This document shows, piece by piece, positions 6,661 through 7,873 of a DNA stretch of 7,873 nucleotides. Below the pieces are notes generated by a model, which saw only the letters and a list, made by a program, of their open reading frames with translations, did not search any database and was not told where the DNA came from. This DNA is from Paracoccaceae bacterium. GTDB taxonomy: Bacteria > Pseudomonadota > Alphaproteobacteria > Rhodobacterales > Rhodobacteraceae. Each line of letters opens with the position of its first letter. Position 1 is the first letter of the stretch. The stretch spans positions 1 through 7,873 of the forward strand of contig SLKW01000134.1 in NCBI GenBank assembly GCA_007134405.1. Reading direction: 5' to 3'. The position numbers and the translations under genes were made by a program.

Positions 6661-6672
6661 CGCCGCCCCCGG

Positions 6673-6725
6673 GCGCAAAACACCGGGCCCCGTGCGCAAC
6701 ACCGGGAGCCGCGCGACCGGGGCCC
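6673..6725. repeat. Short direct and inverted repeats after the Trm112-like gene
   Basis: GCGCAAAACACCGGG (6673-6687) recurs as GCGCAACACCGGG (6694-6706), differing by two A bases. GGGCCCCG (6685-6692) is complementary to CGGGGCCC (6718-6725), giving an 8-bp stem with a 25-nt loop. There is no T-run after it, so it is not a classic intrinsic terminator, but it lies where transcription of the three-gene unit would end and just before the promoter of the next gene. Confidence 0.4.
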
Positions 6726-6747
6726 CGCGGAGGGACTTAAGCACGCA

Positions 6748-6776
6748 TTGGCTGGCTGCCCGGCGCCTGCTACACT
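6748..6776 (+). promoter_or_regulatory. Sigma-70-like promoter of the lipoprotein gene
   Basis: TTGGCT (6748-6753) is followed after exactly 17 bp by TACACT (6771-6776). Each hexamer matches consensus at 4 of 6 positions with ideal spacing. Transcription from about 6783 would give a leader of about 22 nt carrying the GAGGGA ribosome site (6792-6797). This implies that the lipoprotein gene is transcribed independently of the upstream trio. Confidence 0.55.
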
Positions 6777-6804
6777 TTTCCCCTTTCTTATGAGGGAATC
6801 GCCG

Positions 6805-7191
6805 GTGCCCGTACCCAAAACCCTTGCCGCCCTCGCCGCTTTGGCGCTGCTGACGGCCTGCGCCACGCCGCTCGAACGCTGTGTCATGGGCGCCGAACGC
6901 GAGATCCGCCTCCTGCAGCAGGAACTGACCGAGCGGCGCGTCAATCTCGCCCGCGGCTATGCCATCGAACGGCGCATCCAGCCGCAGATGGGTCCGGCCT
7001 GGTGCCGCGACCCCTACGGACGGGTGTACCGCTGCATCGACTGGATCGACACGGTGCGCGAATTCCGCCGCCCGATCAACATCACGACCGAGCGCGAGCG
7101 CATAGCGCTCCTCGAGCGCGCCATCGCCCGTGAACGCGAGATCGCCGACCGCCAGATCGAAGCCTGCCGCGCGCGTTTCGCCGAAGGTTGA
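6805..7191 (+). CDS. Small lipoprotein of unknown function
   Basis: I do not recognise the family. From the GTG at 6805 the product is 128 aa. It has a lipoprotein signal, MPVPKTLAALAALALLTAC, in which LTAC is the lipobox and Cys19 the lipidated residue; residue +2 is Ala, which would favour the outer membrane if the E. coli rule applies. The mature part is charged and largely helical (about 27-50 and 94-124, rich in Glu and Arg, possibly coiled-coil). Its centre contains WCRDPYGRVYRCIDW with Cys67 and Cys77. Cys26 and Cys121 flank the two helices, so two disulfides in the periplasm are conceivable. I chose the GTG because GAGGGA (6792-6797) lies 7 nt before it and it gives a compact signal peptide. 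The ATG at 6790 lacks a ribosome site, and the TTG at 6748 lies in the promoter. Confidence 0.78.
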   Translation: MPVPKTLAALAALALLTACATPLERCVMGAEREIRLLQQELTERRVNLARGYAIERRIQPQMGPAWCRDPYGRVYRCIDWIDTVREFRRPINITTERERIALLERAIAREREIADRQIEACRARFAEG

Positions 7192-7205
7192 GCCCGGCAA
7201 TCGCA

Positions 7206-7252
7206 GCCGCCGGCGGCGCGGACAAACCACGCCGCGGACCGGCGCCCGCGGC
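7206..7252. terminator. GC-rich dyads between convergent genes (weak terminator candidate)
   Basis: GCCGCGG (7231-7237) can pair with CCGCGGC (7246-7252) around an 8-nt loop directly after the pheT stop, and GCCGCCGGCGGC (7206-7217) is a 12-bp palindrome. The sequence lies between two converging genes, where a terminator is expected. The stems lack a proper T-run; GTGGTTTG follows on the pheT side. The call therefore rests mainly on position. Confidence 0.3.
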
Positions 7253-7873
7253 TCAGCCGCGCAGGCTGCCACCGGTGGCTTTCGCCACCTTGTCGACGAT
7301 CTTGGCGCTGACCGCCTCGATCTCGTCCTCGGTCAACGTCCGGTCCTTTGGCTGCAGCCGCACGGTGATCGCCAGCGACTTGCGGCCCGGCCCCATCTGC
7401 GCCTCGGCCTTGGGCCCGGCGAATTCGTCGAAGACCTGCACGCTTTCGATCAGCGCCTTGTCGGCCCCCTGAGCGGCCTGAACGACGGCTTGCGCCTCGG
7501 TCCGCGCGTCAAGGACGAAGGCGAAGTCGCGCTCGACCGCCTGCAGGTCGCTGATCTGCAGTGCGGGGCGCGTGGCCTCGGTCTTGCGCGGCGCGGGGAT
7601 CGCGGCAAGTTCCACCGTGAAGGCGACCGCCGCGCCCTTGATCCCGTGGGCGCGCAGCACGCGCGGATGCACCTCGCCAAAGGACGCGAGCGCTCGCTTC
7701 GGGCCCAGCGTCAGCCGCCCGGCGCGACCCGGATGGAACCAGCCCGCCACAGCACGGTCGATCTGCAGCTTCGCCGGTGCCCCCAGGGACGAAAGCACCG
7801 CCTCGGCATCGGCGCGGGCATCGAAGGCATCGACCGCCCGCCGGCTGCCATGCGGATCGCGCGGGCCCGCGTG
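7253..7873 (-). CDS. pheT: Phenylalanyl-tRNA synthetase beta subunit PheT (C-terminal part, cut by window edge)
   Basis: PheT is the beta subunit of the cytoplasmic alpha2-beta2 enzyme that charges tRNA-Phe. The 206 residues present, read from the right edge to the TGA at 7255-7253, are the C-terminus. The frame stays open to the edge, beginning HAGPRDPHGSRRAVDAFDA, so the gene continues outside the window and the GTG at 7798 is not a start. GWFHPGRAG and LGPKRALASFGEVHPRVL belong to the catalytic-like core domain. From about residue 105 the anticodon-binding FDX-ACB domain follows, with ERDFAFVLD, VFDEFAG, KSLAITVRLQPKDRTLT and the typical ending KATGGSLRG. The domain looks complete and undamaged. 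The gene converges on the small lipoprotein gene with about 60 bp between the stops. Confidence 0.96.
   Translation of the reverse strand, partial: HAGPRDPHGSRRAVDAFDARADAEAVLSSLGAPAKLQIDRAVAGWFHPGRAGRLTLGPKRALASFGEVHPRVLRAHGIKGAAVAFTVELAAIPAPRKTEATRPALQISDLQAVERDFAFVLDARTEAQAVVQAAQGADKALIESVQVFDEFAGPKAEAQMGPGRKSLAITVRLQPKDRTLTEDEIEAVSAKIVDKVAKATGGSLRG

Noticed and set aside
6748..6804. TTG (6748) or ATG (6790) start for the lipoprotein
   Set aside because: TTG at 6748 is the likely -35 hexamer. ATG at 6790 has no ribosome site. GTG at 6805 has GAGGGA at 7 nt and gives a standard lipoprotein signal.
6112..7272. Minus-strand open frame of 386 codons across the LON, Trm112-like and lipoprotein genes
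   Set aside because: It overlaps three plus-strand genes that have recognisable families or a lipobox plus ribosome sites. Its composition is typical of antisense GC-rich frames.

Overview
The window is high-GC bacterial chromosome. The proteins look alphaproteobacterial, most likely Rhodobacterales (the Rhodobacter/Roseobacter group). The reasons are the sdhC-sdhD-sdhA-sdhB order with family-typical SdhA and SdhC sequences, a WCGPC-type thioredoxin-TPR protein (the Caulobacter CnoX form), and a Trm112-like protein in which the second cysteine of the CPxC pair is Thr. No mobile element, CRISPR array, tRNA, rRNA or phage gene was seen. No gene-free stretch exceeds about 160 bases.

Layout. Positions 1-2868, minus strand, hold the succinate dehydrogenase operon, transcribed sdhC, sdhD, sdhA, sdhB, with 9-11 nt junctions; sdhB runs off the left edge. 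Positions 2869-3020 are the sdh upstream region, with a possible promoter, a leader hairpin and paired GTGATCAC palindromes, one of which covers the end of the next gene. Positions 3021-4729, minus strand, hold a two-gene unit: an exported glutathione-peroxidase-like thiol peroxidase, then a class I histone-deacetylase/AcuC-like enzyme whose ATG shares one base with the peroxidase stop. A 127-bp divergent intergenic region (4730-4856) separates it from a plus-strand unit at 4857-6660: CnoX/YbbN-type thioredoxin-TPR protein, LON substrate-binding-domain protein, and Trm112-like protein. A separately promoted small lipoprotein of unknown function follows (6805-7191). It is convergent with pheT (7253 to the right edge, minus strand), of which only the C-terminal 206 codons are present.

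How the genes fit together. The sdh genes encode complex II, which links the TCA cycle to the quinone pool. PheT is the beta subunit of phenylalanyl-tRNA synthetase. The central genes have a redox and protein-quality theme: a thiol peroxidase with a probable peroxidatic/resolving cysteine pair, a deacylase, a thioredoxin-fold chaperone and a LON-domain protein.

Most of the window is ordinary core genome. The points most worth a second look are the twin palindromes between the deacetylase and sdhC, the tightly coupled exported-peroxidase/deacetylase pair, the CnoX-LON-Trm112 cluster, and the four-cysteine lipoprotein. I saw nothing that clearly amounts to a new biological system.
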